Source: Methyloceanibacter sp.
GTDB taxonomy: Bacteria > Pseudomonadota > Alphaproteobacteria > Rhizobiales > Methyloligellaceae
Assembly (NCBI GenBank): GCA_030064755.1
Contig: JASJEH010000040.1
Span: forward strand, 1 to 35,014
Direction: 5' to 3'
Length of the DNA: 35,014 nucleotides
Below, in pieces: positions 28,813 through 35,014 of the stretch. The notes beneath the pieces are model-generated. The model did not search any database, was not told the origin of the DNA, and saw only the letters and a program-made list of their open reading frames with translations. The translations under genes and the position numbers were made by a program. Numbering within the stretch: the stretch's first letter is position 1; each line of letters opens with the position of its first letter.

Positions 28813-29448
28813 ATGAAGCTCACCAAGACACTTGCGACAGTTGCCGTCGCCGGGGCTTTGAGCGTCGCGGGGCTCGCGGCCGTCACCATGGCGACTGGCA
28901 CACAACACGCCTTGGCTTACGCCGGATCTCACGGCGAAGGCTCGAAGGGTAAGATGTGCCAGCGCGGCAAGTACGGCAAACATGGGAAGCACGGCAAGCA
29001 TAGCCGTGGGCCCAAGGGCCCCGAGCGTCTCGCCGCGCGTTTGAGCGCCATGGAGACGCAAATCGGAATTCGAGCCGAACAACTCGACGACTGGCGCAAC
29101 TTCACCGACGCGCTGCAGGCAACCATGAAGCCCCCGTTCATGCGTCCGGCCGGTTCTCCCAAGATGGCGCCTGGCGGAGATGCAGAACCCTTCTCGATGG
29201 CTGAAGGTCTCGCCAACCGCACGATCGAACGCGCCGAGGAGGCCGAGAAGCTTAAGGCAGCGGTGGCAAAGCTGCGGACAACGCTCAGCCCCGAGCAGTT
29301 GGAGAAGGTCACGCAGATCGAAGACCGTTTCCGCGCCCGAATGGCGCGGTATCATGGCTGGAAGCACGGCAAGCCTAGCGCCGACACATCTCCGGCTCCG
29401 GCCGAGGCCGCGCCCGATTCCCCGGACAGCGACGAAGACAGCAATTAA
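28813..29448 (+). CDS. Spy/CpxP-like periplasmic protein with LTxxQ-type motifs
   Basis: The 211-residue protein has a signal peptide (about 1-36, cleavage near ALAYA). A Lys/His/Gly-rich stretch KYGKHGKHGKH (53-63) follows, which could bind metal. The helical part has two LTxxQ-like motifs, IRAEQ (86-90) and LSPEQ (158-162), as in Spy and CpxP. The acidic, Pro-rich tail looks disordered. Spy is an ATP-independent periplasmic chaperone; CpxP dampens its sensor kinase. Divergence from a two-component pair is the same arrangement as cpxP and cpxRA in E. coli, suggesting induction by that system and perhaps feedback. AAGGA lies upstream of the ATG. Confidence 0.8.
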   Translation: MKLTKTLATVAVAGALSVAGLAAVTMATGTQHALAYAGSHGEGSKGKMCQRGKYGKHGKHGKHSRGPKGPERLAARLSAMETQIGIRAEQLDDWRNFTDALQATMKPPFMRPAGSPKMAPGGDAEPFSMAEGLANRTIERAEEAEKLKAAVAKLRTTLSPEQLEKVTQIEDRFRARMARYHGWKHGKPSADTSPAPAEAAPDSPDSDEDSN

Positions 29449-29471
29449 AGGCCGGACACTCTCCACGGCCC

Positions 29472-29744
29472 AGAGCCTGTCAGGGTTAGATTGGATCAAT
29501 TCTGTTGCGCATCTGTTGGATGGGTTGTGGTGAACCAGGCCGAAGAGCGATGCTCATGCATCGGTCGAGGACTGTTTCGCCACAGAGCGCCATCAGGGCG
29601 CAATCCCTTCGGGACCGGGCGTTTTGGGCCCATGAGCGTCGGAAAAATTCTCGACCGTATCGCGGGATATGCTCTCAAATTTTTCCTCGATCCTGAACCC
29701 AAAACGCCTCGGCAGAATGGTTCAATCTAGCCCTGACAGGCTCT
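29472..29744. repeat. 273-bp palindromic element with about 30-bp terminal inverted repeats (MITE-like)
   Basis: The left end AGAGCCTGTCAGGG continues TTAGATTGGATCAATTCTG. The right end, read on the other strand, is AGAGCCTGTCAGGG then CTAGATTGAACCATTCTG; they differ at three bases and one indel. Inside, GGCGTTTTGGG (29618-29628) pairs with 29698-29708, and GGAAAAATT (29641-29649) with 29678-29686, forming a nested foldback. No intact transposase gene and no clear target duplication are seen. One end recurs at 2218-2251. It fills most of the 418-bp gap after the Spy-like gene. Confidence 0.8.
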
Positions 29745-29788
29745 AACACCTGGCCTCAACGCCCCCCACCGTATGGGCCAGGAAATCG

Positions 29789-29820
29789 AAAGGCGGGAAC
29801 GCGCGCAGCTTCCCGCCTTT
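29789..29820. terminator. Intrinsic terminator between the Spy-like and glycosyltransferase genes
   Basis: AAAGGCGGGAA (29789-29799) and TTCCCGCCTTT (29810-29820) form an 11-bp perfect stem with a 10-nt loop. T-rich sequence follows on both strands (CATTTG on plus, CGATTT on minus). It can serve both convergent genes. Confidence 0.85.
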
Positions 29821-29866
29821 CATTTGAGCTTCATTTGCCGCGGGCGGCTTGTCAGGTCGGTTGGGC

Positions 29867-30718
29867 CTACTTGCTGCTCGGCATCGGCACAGCACCTCGA
29901 AACAGAGCCTCGCCCCATTCGTAGAGCGGATTGCCAAAATCGGACTCTGCGTGAATGGCTTTTCCCTTTCGCGCTTCCCACTTCGCGCCGTAGGTCTCGT
30001 AGGGAAAGTGCTGGATATAGTAGTCGCAGGTCTCCTCCCAGTGAGAGACCGACAAGGACTTGCCGTAGTGCTGGCAGTAGAGGTCGGTTTTGACGGCGGT
30101 CATGCCGCGCGGCGTCCGCCCGTCGCCCTCCGCGAAACCGATGCCTGCATGGTTCCGCCAGAGCATAAGAATGTCCCGCTGCTCAGGCCCATAGAGCCGA
30201 CGAAAATCCATCAGTTTCTGGCCTGAGGTATAGGGTTCTTGATCATCGGCCGTCAGGTAGGCGTCGAACAGACGGACCCGGAGTGCGTCACAAGCCGCAT
30301 CGGCCCCCTCCACAGCGTCGCGAAGGTTGCCGGAAACGCGCTCGTCGGGGTCAAAACAGAACATCCAGTCATGGGGCAACTGCGCCCGCGCCAGATCCAG
30401 CAACAGACCGCGGTGGCGCCCCTCAGCGCGCCTGCGTGCGTCGACATCCCGTTCCCATTGATGGTTTGCGACAATCAGCGCGACCTTAGGATGCGCCCGC
30501 AAGAGATCGACGGTCTCGTCCGTGCTCGCATCGTCATAGACGATAATCGCGTCCACATGTTGTGAGAGGTAGTCCAGCGTGTCGGGCAGGATCAGCGCCT
30601 CGTTCCGCACACGCGTCATAGCGACGAGCTGATGGTTCTGACCAAGCAGGGCTTCATTGCCCGCGATGATGCTTTCGGAGTCTCGAACTTGCCAGCTACT
30701 AATGTCCGCTTCGGTCAT
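29867..30718 (-). CDS. Glycosyltransferase family 2 protein
   Basis: From MTEADIS at 30718 the protein has 283 residues; an ATG at 30790 would overlap dgkA. The GT-A fold opens with TRVRNEALILPDTLDYL and IIVYDDASTDET. FCFDPDE is the DxD-like metal site. The WHExx-type end (SHWEETCDYYIQHFPYETYGAKWEARKG) is typical of this GT2 subgroup, in which the catalytic part is followed by a helical tail. No membrane helix is visible, so it is a cytosolic or peripheral enzyme. Donor and acceptor are unknown. It sits 40 bp behind dgkA and ends before a terminator. Confidence 0.85.
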   Translation of the reverse strand: MTEADISSWQVRDSESIIAGNEALLGQNHQLVAMTRVRNEALILPDTLDYLSQHVDAIIVYDDASTDETVDLLRAHPKVALIVANHQWERDVDARRRAEGRHRGLLLDLARAQLPHDWMFCFDPDERVSGNLRDAVEGADAACDALRVRLFDAYLTADDQEPYTSGQKLMDFRRLYGPEQRDILMLWRNHAGIGFAEGDGRTPRGMTAVKTDLYCQHYGKSLSVSHWEETCDYYIQHFPYETYGAKWEARKGKAIHAESDFGNPLYEWGEALFRGAVPMPSSK

Positions 30719-30758
30719 TGGTCCGTTAGAAACAGTGTCGGCTGAAGGGTTTGCCGGC

Positions 30759-31187
30759 TCAAAGGACGAACCGCTCGACGACGGCAACAATCCAAACCAT
30801 AGCGGCGATCGCGATCACGCAGAACACCCCAGCTGAGGCCAGGTCCTTGGTGACCTTGATCGCCTCGTGCCGTTCGGGGTGAACGTGGTTACACAGGCGC
30901 TCGATTGCGGTGTTGAGGAACTCGGCGGCGAGCAGGAGCAGAAGACTGCCCATCAGCAACACCCAAACCCAGAGACTGTCTGCGATAAAGATTGAAACCG
31001 GCAAACCCACGATGACGAGGGCCGCCTCCTGCTTGATTGCGGCTTCCGTGGCTAGCCCCTCACGAAAACCGCCAATCGTATTCCAGAAGGCGCGGCCGAT
31101 TCGCACAAGGCCGCCTTTCCCCGGTAGAGCAGCCTGGGCCCTCAGGGGAGGTTGTGTGGAACCTTCGCGCGGCCCGCGCACATCCAT
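30759..31187 (-). CDS. dgkA: Diacylglycerol kinase
   Basis: From MDVRGPREG at 31187 (GAAAGG six bases upstream) the protein has 142 residues, with three membrane helices. The diagnostic segments are EAAIKQEAALVI, AAEFLNTAIERLCNHVHPERHEAIKVTKDLASAGVF and a final helix. The E-F-L-N-T-A-I-E region contains the catalytic and metal-binding acidic residues of DgkA. It phosphorylates diacylglycerol to phosphatidate in the inner membrane, recycling lipid released by envelope glycan synthesis. The N-terminal 30 residues exceed the E. coli length. The start lies 19 bp after the yebC stop, so they are probably co-transcribed. Confidence 0.93.
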   Translation of the reverse strand: MDVRGPREGSTQPPLRAQAALPGKGGLVRIGRAFWNTIGGFREGLATEAAIKQEAALVIVGLPVSIFIADSLWVWVLLMGSLLLLLAAEFLNTAIERLCNHVHPERHEAIKVTKDLASAGVFCVIAIAAMVWIVAVVERFVL

Positions 31188-31206
31188 GATCGTGCCTTTC
31201 GCAGCC

Positions 31207-31956
31207 TCAGGCCGCCGTAAGCTTCTGAAGAACGTCTTCCGACAAGTCGAAATTCGCATAGACCTGTTGCACGTCGTCGGAATCCTCCAACGCATCGATC
31301 ATACGAAGAAGCTTGCCGCCAGCCTCCTCATCAATCGGCACTTCCAGCTTCGGCCGCCACAGAATCTGCATGGCGGTCGCCTCGCCAAAACGCTCCTCTA
31401 AGACCTTGCCGACTTGATGCAACTCATCGGGCGTGCAGTAGACGGTGTGGCCCTCCTCAGTCGTCTCCACATCGTCGCCGCCCGCCTCAATCGCCGCCTC
31501 GAGCATGTCATCGGCCGACCCTCTGTCCAGATCGAACTGGATGGCGCCCATGCGGTCGAAGTTGAACGATACGGAGCCGGTCTCGCCAAGATTCCCACCG
31601 TGCTTGGAGAAGATTGACCGGACCTCGCTCGCGGTACGGTTCCGGTTGTCGGTCAACGCCTCCACAATCACGCCGACGCCAGCCACGCCGAAGCCCTCGT
31701 AGCGGACCTCTTCGTAGTTGTCGCCACCCGCCTCCTGGCTCTTCTTGATCGCGCGATCGATGTTGTCGTTCGGCATGTTCTGGGCCCGCGCGGCCTGAAT
31801 TGCCGTCCGAAGCCGCGGATTCATCGCCGGGTCGGGCATGCCGAGTTTCGCCGCCGTGGTGATCTCGCGCGCCAGCTTCGAGAAGACCTTTGAACGCTTC
31901 TTATCCTGAGCGCCTTTGCGGAACTGGATGTTCTTGAATTTTGAATGGCCAGCCAT
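31207..31956 (-). CDS. yebC: YebC/PmpR family protein
   Basis: The 249-residue protein begins [20 protein letters not shown] and contains the family core: [39 protein letters not shown], then [22 protein letters not shown]. YebC proteins were described as transcription regulators; some recent work links them to relief of ribosome stalling. It is cytosolic, and the length is standard. In alphaproteobacteria yebC is often near ruvC, but here about 6 kb separates them. dgkA follows at 19 bp. A 32-nt stretch without A or C on the plus strand lies upstream (32011-32042). Confidence 0.96.
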   Translation of the reverse strand: MAGHSKFKNIQFRKGAQDKKRSKVFSKLAREITTAAKLGMPDPAMNPRLRTAIQAARAQNMPNDNIDRAIKKSQEAGGDNYEEVRYEGFGVAGVGVIVEALTDNRNRTASEVRSIFSKHGGNLGETGSVSFNFDRMGAIQFDLDRGSADDMLEAAIEAGGDDVETTEEGHTVYCTPDELHQVGKVLEERFGEATAMQILWRPKLEVPIDEEAGGKLLRMIDALEDSDDVQQVYANFDLSEDVLQKLTAA

Positions 31957-32046
31957 GGCCAGATCCCTAGTCTTTTCGCCCCGTTTAGGTCAAGTCCCTG
32001 GCATGCGGGCGGTGTTTTGTTGTGGGGTGTTTGGTTTGGTTTAGGC

Positions 32047-32076
32047 AAAAAAGAAGCCGCCCCGAAGGGCGGCTTC
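32047..32076 (-). terminator. Porin terminator
   Basis: GAAGCCGCCC-CGAA-GGGCGGCTTC (32053-32076) is a perfect 10-bp stem with a tetraloop. On the minus strand it is followed by TTTTTT (32052-32047), 26 bp after the porin stop. Confidence 0.95.
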
Positions 32077-32101
32077 CGTGTTTCGTGTATGGGCCTAAGG
32101 C

Positions 32102-33676
32102 CTAGAAGAAGATGATGCCACCAACCTGGAACAGGTTGTACTCATCAAAGCCCTGGCTCACGTTCCGCTTGTTGTTGTTTGCATCGTACGTGTAGTAGTC
32201 GATGTCGGCCGTCTGGTGCTGCCAGCGTGCGAACACATGCATGGCCGCCGCGTCGATCTCCTGCACCGCACCAAGACCGAAGCGCTCAAGCTCCGAACCG
32301 GAGACGAACAGGTTGCCGTTGGCGGCGCAAACAGCCGCGGCATTCGTGCCGGCTGCCGTACCGACGCCCGCCAAACACTGGTTCGAACCAGCAATGCCGT
32401 TGTAGCCGTCGTTATACTGGCCGTACTCGCCGTAGAAGGTCGTGGCGCCAAGCGGGTTCCAGGTCCGCTTGATGAACGGCTTGAAGTACCAGGAGTCCCA
32501 GCTCGGAACGCCCTGCGTGGTGCCTGTAACGGCAGCCACAGCCGGATCGACCGCACCGGTCTTCGGGTTGAACGTGAAGTCCGCGCCAGGGTTGATGACA
32601 TCCGTGTAGTTGCCATCGATCTCTTCGTAGTTGTAGTAGCCATACACACCAAGACCGGTCGGCGAATGCATCAACGTCGCACCAACCTGGTGAATATGGG
32701 TCGAAGCGTCCGCGTTCACGGCGAAGAAGTTCCCGTTCGACTGCGTGTACGAATAGGCCGCCGAAACTTTGAAGTCGCCCCAATCTTCATTGTAGAACAC
32801 GGCCAGGTCCCAGACCTCAGGCGCATCGTTGTTTCTCACAAAGATGTTCCCAAACGGGCTGTTGTTCAGGCCGCCATAGGTGTCCGAGTAAGACGCCTCA
32901 AGCCGGAAGCCGCCAAAGGTCGGCGAGTCGTACCGGACACCGCTCTGCGGAGCGCCGTAGCAGTCGCCGCCAATACCGCCTACCAGCGAGCAGTTCAGGA
33001 AGCTCTGCCAGGACGTGCCGCCGGTGATCCCCGCATAGCCGCTCGCGGCGCCCTTCGGACGCATGATGAAGCCGCCGCCCTCGAAGAACACCACGTTCGA
33101 TTCGATCACCGTGCCGGAAATGTCGGCAAGAACCGCCGCGTTATCCGACGCAGGGCTTAAGTAGCCCAAGTTGATCGTGCCGTAGTCGTCGCTCTTGATG
33201 TACATATACGAGTACAGCGTCTGAATGCTCGAAAGGCTGAGCGAGTCCCCAGCAACCTGGTTCGAGAAAATACCGAAGTTGTTGCCATTCAGAAGATTGC
33301 CGGCCCAGCCGCCAGGCGTCGTAATCGTCAGGTTGTAACCACCGGACCAACCAGGCGCGATGCTCGCAGAACCCGTGATCGCAAAGCGCGAACCAAGGTC
33401 CGCGTCCTTCGTGCCAACCCAGCTGTCCTGAAGACCGCCGTCGTCCCACCAGTTCATCGACTCGATGACCCAGCCCGAAACCGTCACGGAAACCTTCTTA
33501 TTACCCTTCTGAACCGTCGATGCCTCAAGCTCGGCAACACGCTCCTCAAGATCCGCGCAGCAATTGCCGCCATAACCCTGCGCACTCGCAGGCGCTGCGC
33601 CCAGAGCATAAGCCCCAAACCCAAGCGCGGCTGCAATGGCAATGCGGCTGGATGTTCTTGTCAGTCCCCCAAACAT
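32102..33676 (-). CDS. Alphaproteobacterial porin (Porin_2 type)
   Basis: From MFGGLTRTSS at 33676 the protein has 524 residues. An ATG two codons earlier (33682) lies only two bases after GGAAGG, against eight for the chosen start. A signal peptide ends near PASA|QG. CCADLEERVAELEAST then KGNKKVSVTVSGWVIESMNWWDDG is the typical start of this family: a short coiled coil, then the first strand. Many amphipathic strands follow, and the last ends VGGIIFF with a terminal Phe, the signal for barrel insertion. It is a trimeric outer-membrane channel for small solutes. It has its own strong terminator, and the 286 bp upstream hold no other gene on this strand. Confidence 0.95.
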   Translation of the reverse strand: MFGGLTRTSSRIAIAAALGFGAYALGAAPASAQGYGGNCCADLEERVAELEASTVQKGNKKVSVTVSGWVIESMNWWDDGGLQDSWVGTKDADLGSRFAITGSASIAPGWSGGYNLTITTPGGWAGNLLNGNNFGIFSNQVAGDSLSLSSIQTLYSYMYIKSDDYGTINLGYLSPASDNAAVLADISGTVIESNVVFFEGGGFIMRPKGAASGYAGITGGTSWQSFLNCSLVGGIGGDCYGAPQSGVRYDSPTFGGFRLEASYSDTYGGLNNSPFGNIFVRNNDAPEVWDLAVFYNEDWGDFKVSAAYSYTQSNGNFFAVNADASTHIHQVGATLMHSPTGLGVYGYYNYEEIDGNYTDVINPGADFTFNPKTGAVDPAVAAVTGTTQGVPSWDSWYFKPFIKRTWNPLGATTFYGEYGQYNDGYNGIAGSNQCLAGVGTAAGTNAAAVCAANGNLFVSGSELERFGLGAVQEIDAAAMHVFARWQHQTADIDYYTYDANNNKRNVSQGFDEYNLFQVGGIIFF

Positions 33677-33962
33677 ATCCATGTCCTTCCCCCGTTATAT
33701 TCGTTGCTTCGCGTGGCTCATGATTCCTCGGTGAGTCGCGAATAACTCCCTGCCTTTATACGTGCTCCAAACGCGTCGATAAATCGCGAAACAGCCCAGT
33801 CGTGCCGATTTTGAATCTCTTGTGACATTTTAGTCTCGGTCTTGCCAAGGCACGGCCCGGGCACCGCCCCTCCCTATTAGTTGGTTAGGAAAGCCTTAAC
33901 CCTAATGCCCTGAAAAATAACGACTTGAGCGGTAGATCGCGCGCATGGGCCAGGGGGACAAT

Positions 33963-34247
33963 ATGGTAGTCAGGACACGGGAACTCGGTACTTCGGAGCT
34001 AGACCGGGCGATTTCGACGATTGCTTCGCCAAATCTGGTCCAGGCTTGCGGCCAGGCCGCCGGACATATGGCCGAGGCACGAAAGGCACTGGGCGGCGAG
34101 TCGCTCGACCTGGACCAAGCCTTGGCCCATCTCGACGACGCCATCGCGTGTCTGCAGAGGCTTTCTCGGCGCGGCAAAGCCTCTGAGCAATCCCCGGAAA
34201 GCACTGTCGTCGCGTTCGAAAGTCCAAAGACAAGGCGGTCAGCCTAA
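33963..34247 (+). CDS. Small hypothetical protein (94 aa)
   Basis: I do not recognise this protein. The ATG at 33963 has GGGGG five bases upstream; an ATG at 33945 is in frame. It is soluble and helical, with alternating acidic and basic residues (LDLDQALAHLDDAIACLQRLSRR) and a basic, Ser-rich tail. There is no signal peptide or membrane helix. The frame ends at 34247, overlapping the end of the convergent ymdB-like gene by 4 bp. A helical adaptor-like protein is possible, but the function is unknown. Confidence 0.6.
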   Translation: MVVRTRELGTSELDRAISTIASPNLVQACGQAAGHMAEARKALGGESLDLDQALAHLDDAIACLQRLSRRGKASEQSPESTVVAFESPKTRRSA

Positions 34248-35014
34248 CCTTCTTCATGCCAAAACACAGGCTCGGTCTGCGACAGACGGCCACCGAGGCG
34301 AACCGGGCCAATGGCACCAGCCAGCCCCGTCGCATCGTCTACGTCGACTGCAACCCCACAGATCGTGGCTTCTCCTTTAGACGGTGCGAACCGGCCCATA
34401 GGGATCCGGCTCAGAAAGCGGCTAACAGGCTCGTCCTTCTCCATTCCCAGTACGGAATCGAAATCCCCACACATGCCAGCGTCGCTCATATAGGCGGTTC
34501 CGCCTGACAGGATCTGATGATCTGCGGTTGGAACATGCGTATGCGTGCCAATGACGGCCGTCGCCCGCCCATCGACAAAGTGACCAAGCGCTTCCTTTTC
34601 AGAAGTGGCCTCCGCATGGAAATCAATGAAAATCACGTCGGCGCCCGTTTTCAGCGGGCATGCCGCCAACTGCTCTTCGATAGCCCGAAATGGATCGTCG
34701 AGCTCATTCATGAAGACGCGGCCCATGGCGTTGATCACCAGTACCTCGGCGCCGTTGGCCGCCTTGAAGAGGCCCGCGCCCTTTCCTGGCGTACCGGCGG
34801 GGAAGTTGAGAGGCCGCAAAAGCCGATCATACCGTTCAATAAAGACGAGCGCCTCGCGCTGATCCCACACATGATTGCCGGTGGTAATCACGTCGGCACC
34901 AGCGTCGAGCAGTTCGTTGAGAATGCTCTCCGTAATGCCAAATCCACCAGCCGCGTTCTCACCATTAACCACGACGAAGTCGGCCCGGTAGCGCTCCCTC
35001 AATGTCGGTAAGGT
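34244..35014 (-). CDS. YmdB-type metallophosphoesterase (TIGR00282), N-terminus cut
   Basis: The visible part is 256 residues and runs off the window. NGENAAGG, TTGNHVWDQ, IDFHAEATSEK and IGTHTHVPTAD supply the metal-binding Asn, Glu and His residues of this calcineurin-like family. YAMSDAGMCG-like sequence (AYMSDAGMCGDFDSVLG) and FLSRIPMGRF are characteristic of the TIGR00282 group. B. subtilis YmdB is a 2',3'-cyclic nucleotide phosphodiesterase affecting biofilm and RNA. The first about 20 residues, with the leading Asp, are outside. Its position near yebC is conserved in alphaproteobacteria. Confidence 0.9.
   Translation of the reverse strand, partial: TLPTLRERYRADFVVVNGENAAGGFGITESILNELLDAGADVITTGNHVWDQREALVFIERYDRLLRPLNFPAGTPGKGAGLFKAANGAEVLVINAMGRVFMNELDDPFRAIEEQLAACPLKTGADVIFIDFHAEATSEKEALGHFVDGRATAVIGTHTHVPTADHQILSGGTAYMSDAGMCGDFDSVLGMEKDEPVSRFLSRIPMGRFAPSKGEATICGVAVDVDDATGLAGAIGPVRLGGRLSQTEPVFWHEEG

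Noticed and set aside
29496..29702. 68-codon frame inside the palindromic element
   Set aside because: It is made of the inverted-repeat sequence itself, with no transposase motif; at most a relic.
32216..33160. 314-codon open frame opposite the porin gene
   Set aside because: Antisense shadow of the porin, Arg/Val-rich, no ribosome site or family resemblance.

Overview
The window looks like a chromosomal segment of an alphaproteobacterium, most likely Hyphomicrobiales (Rhizobiales). GC is high, the porin has the alphaproteobacterial Porin_2 look, a phasin points to polyhydroxyalkanoate storage, and the gene order ymdB / yebC / ruvCAB / ybgC / tolQ ... pal / tilS / ftsH / folP / glmM is the conserved alphaproteobacterial backbone. 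A methylotroph-like Hyphomicrobium or Methyloceanibacter relative is a guess from general appearance only. No tRNA, rRNA, CRISPR array or complete insertion sequence was seen.

Layout. 1-2.2 kb: a CorA/ZntB-type metal transporter cut by the window edge and a CLC chloride-transport protein. 2.2-2.85 kb: a phasin with an unusually readable promoter, two candidate PhaR operators and a strong terminator. 2.9-7.7 kb: a redox neighbourhood with a flavin monooxygenase, an FAD-linked oxidase, an aldo/keto reductase and an SDR. 7.7-13.6 kb: a membrane patatin, purA, serC and an outer-membrane barrel. 13.8-25.0 kb: a long minus-strand housekeeping run, glmM, folP, ftsH, tilS, pal, small lipoprotein, tolQ, ybgC, ruvB, ruvA, ruvC (listed in ascending coordinates; transcription runs the other way). 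25.2-31.2 kb: a block inserted between ruvC and yebC, with an Arg-rich orphan protein, an LprI-like protein, an EnvZ/OmpR-type two-component system divergent from a Spy/CpxP-like protein, a palindromic repeat element, a glycosyltransferase and DgkA. 31.2-35.0 kb: yebC, a porin, a small hypothetical protein and YmdB.

The most interesting signal is at the tol-pal locus. tolQ and pal are present, but tolR, tolA, tolB and cpoB, which normally lie between and beside them, are missing. The gap between tolQ and pal holds only a 39-residue lipoprotein gene. The TolQ-like protein has also lost the conserved Thr, Glu and Thr positions of the proton channel seen in TolQ/ExbB relatives. This suggests a decayed or repurposed Tol system. 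A second signal is a 273-bp element with about 30-bp terminal inverted repeats (29472-29744). A 32/34-identical single end of it sits just upstream of the CLC gene near 2.2 kb. A third is the set of ATGTT-containing repeats spaced 31-32 bp in the intergenic region between the two-component regulator and the Spy-like gene.

Functionally the window combines core genome maintenance (RuvABC), envelope building and quality control (GlmM, FtsH, Pal, porin, DgkA, Spy/LprI regulon), folate and purine synthesis (FolP, PurA), serine synthesis (SerC) and carbon storage (phasin).
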